Notes under the pieces: model-generated
The model's input: the letters and a program-made list of their open reading frames with translations, nothing else
Told to the model about the DNA's origin: nothing
The model's database searches: none
Translations under genes and position numbers: made by a program
DNA from: Candidatus Limivicinus faecipullorum
GTDB taxonomy: Bacteria > Bacillota > Clostridia > Oscillospirales > Oscillospiraceae
Reading direction: 5' to 3'
DNA: 14,967 nucleotides
Assembly (NCBI GenBank): GCA_018711755.1
Contig: DVHY01000221.1
Span: 1 to 14,967, forward strand
Part shown: positions 14,151-14,967 of the stretch, piece by piece
How the letters are laid out: each line of letters starts with the position of its first letter
Numbering within the stretch: position 1 is the stretch's first letter

Positions 14151-14846
14151 TTATACTCCCCTGACCTGGACCGGGGGGATCAGGTCCCTCAGGCCCTCGG
14201 CCAGAGCATGCATTTCCTTTTCGCTGAAGGCCGCCAGGCCCTCTATGTTCAGCACGTTGCCGGAATCCTTGAACTGCTGAAGGTAATACTCCTTGGCGCC
14301 CTCTATCCACCGGGCCGCCCCCCTCAGGCTCTCCTGAGTGTGCAGGCCCTTCACCACAGTGGTGCGGAACTCATAGTCCACGCTGCCGGAGAGCAGGAAG
14401 TCCTTGGTCCGCTCTATGGCCGCCATGTCCGGCTTCTCCAGGCCCACGGTATGGGCATAGAGCTCCGGGGAGTTTTTTATATCCATGGCCACCCGGTCCA
14501 CCAGGCCCTCTCGCACCAGCTCCATGAGCAGCTCCGGGAAAGAACCGTTGGTGTCCAGCTTCACGCTGTATCCCAGCGCCTTTACCTTGGAGAGGAAAGC
14601 CCCTATGTCCTTGTGGAGCAGAGGTTCGCCCCCGGTGACGGCCACCCCGTCCAAAACGCCCTGGCGCTTTTTCAGGTAGCTCAACACCTGCTCCTCGTCC
14701 GTATCCTGCACCAGCTGCTCCGGCAGCACCAGAGACGCGTTGTGGCAGAAAGGACAGCGGAAGTTGCAGCCCCCGGTGAACACCGTACAGGCCACTTTTC
14801 CCGGATAGTCCAGCAATGTGAGTTTTTGAAGTCCTGATATAAGCAT
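14151..14846 (-). CDS. nrdG: Anaerobic ribonucleotide reductase activating protein
   Basis: Radical-SAM activase that uses a [4Fe-4S] cluster and S-adenosylmethionine to make the glycyl radical on NrdD. The 231-residue protein has the cluster motif CNFRCPFC (Cys27, Cys31, Cys34; CX3CX2C) and TGGEPLL for SAM binding, after the typical N-terminus LQKLTLLDYPGKVACTVFTGG. ATG 14846 is chosen since GAGAGG (14854-14859) is 7 nt upstream; ATG 14852 would be 1 nt from it. The gene is first in the operon and precedes nrdD, the reverse of the order in Escherichia coli. At 231 residues it is somewhat longer than the roughly 155-residue E. coli type, as in other bacterial activases that go with thioredoxin-dependent NrdD. 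A general glycyl-radical activase is possible in principle, but the neighbour settles it. Confidence 0.94.
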   Translation of the reverse strand: MLISGLQKLTLLDYPGKVACTVFTGGCNFRCPFCHNASLVLPEQLVQDTDEEQVLSYLKKRQGVLDGVAVTGGEPLLHKDIGAFLSKVKALGYSVKLDTNGSFPELLMELVREGLVDRVAMDIKNSPELYAHTVGLEKPDMAAIERTKDFLLSGSVDYEFRTTVVKGLHTQESLRGAARWIEGAKEYYLQQFKDSGNVLNIEGLAAFSEKEMHALAEGLRDLIPPVQVRGV

Positions 14847-14875
14847 AGGCATACCTCTCTTTTTCGTGCTCAACC

Positions 14876-14904
14876 AGATTACCACCATATGGGCCCCTTG
14901 TCAA
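14876..14904 (-). promoter_or_regulatory. Putative promoter of nrdG-nrdD
   Basis: On the minus strand a perfect TTGACA (14899-14904), a 17-nt spacer, and TAATCT (14876-14881, a weak -10). Transcription would start near 14869, about 22 nt before the nrdG ATG. An alternative -10 (TATATA) overlaps the first NrdR-like box. Confidence 0.55.
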
Positions 14905-14914
14905 TAGGAACTCA

Positions 14915-14924
14915 CTATATATTG
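14915..14924. promoter_or_regulatory. NrdR box 1 upstream of nrdG
   Basis: CTATATATTG fits the core of the NrdR-box consensus (C-W-ATATAT-W-G) at all ten positions; the left flank TCA is partly consistent and the right flank is not. NrdR is the zinc-finger/ATP-cone repressor of bacterial ribonucleotide reductase genes. The box lies just upstream of the -35 of the nrdG promoter. Confidence 0.65.
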
Positions 14925-14956
14925 AAAGAAATACAGGGCTGTAACCGTTTTGACCA

Positions 14957-14966
14957 CAAAATATAG
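14957..14966. promoter_or_regulatory. NrdR box 2 upstream of nrdG
   Basis: CAAAATATAG fits the NrdR core at nine of ten positions. Its centre is 42 bp from that of box 1, close to four helical turns, so both would face the same side of the DNA, as expected for a tandem pair. It is at the very edge of the window, so its right flank cannot be seen. Confidence 0.5.
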
Positions 14967-14967
14967 T

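Noticed and set aside
13515..14837. Long plus-strand open frame opposite nrdD and nrdG (and a similar one at 11727-13028)
   Set aside because: Antisense shadow; low-complexity composition, no start signal, and the opposite strand encodes unmistakable class III reductase proteins.

Overview
The window looks like a chromosomal segment of a strictly or largely anaerobic, GC-rich member of the Clostridia, most likely a gut-type Oscillospiraceae/Ruminococcaceae relative. This is inferred from the gene content (class III ribonucleotide reductase with its activase, RNase Y, pyrB-pyrI), strong Shine-Dalgarno sites, occasional TTG starts and frequent ATA isoleucine codons despite high GC. No database search was possible.

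Layout. (1) 35-1631: rny (RNase Y) with a strong rho-independent terminator. (2) 1641-6711, minus strand: a complete peptide/nickel-type ABC importer, transcribed as lipoprotein binding protein, permease, permease, then one polypeptide with two ATPase domains. (3) 6712-6924: a divergent promoter region in which two near-identical inverted 20-bp GC-rich arms each overlap the -35 element of one of the two promoters. (4) 6925-8219, plus strand: a SAM-dependent methyltransferase and an FmdE-family metal-binding protein, divergent from the transporter. (5) 8259-9765: promoter, pyrB, pyrI and terminator, the two subunits of aspartate carbamoyltransferase. (6) 9777-14967, minus strand: nrdG, nrdD (with a C-terminal thioredoxin-like domain), a roughly 255-bp cassette made almost entirely of hairpins, trxB, and a stand-alone B3/4 domain protein. 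Two NrdR-box-like sites lie upstream of nrdG.

How the genes may work together. NrdG makes the glycyl radical on NrdD. The fused thioredoxin domain and the neighbouring thioredoxin reductase suggest an NADPH-to-TrxB-to-thioredoxin-domain-to-active-site electron route in place of formate. The transporter, methyltransferase and FmdE protein share one control region, which suggests one uncharacterised uptake or modification function, perhaps for a metal or a metal-ligand complex. The most unusual items are this mirrored control region, the methyltransferase-FmdE-transporter unit, the NrdD-thioredoxin fusion next to trxB, and the hairpin cassette whose left end is a terminator placed directly before the trxB ribosome binding site.
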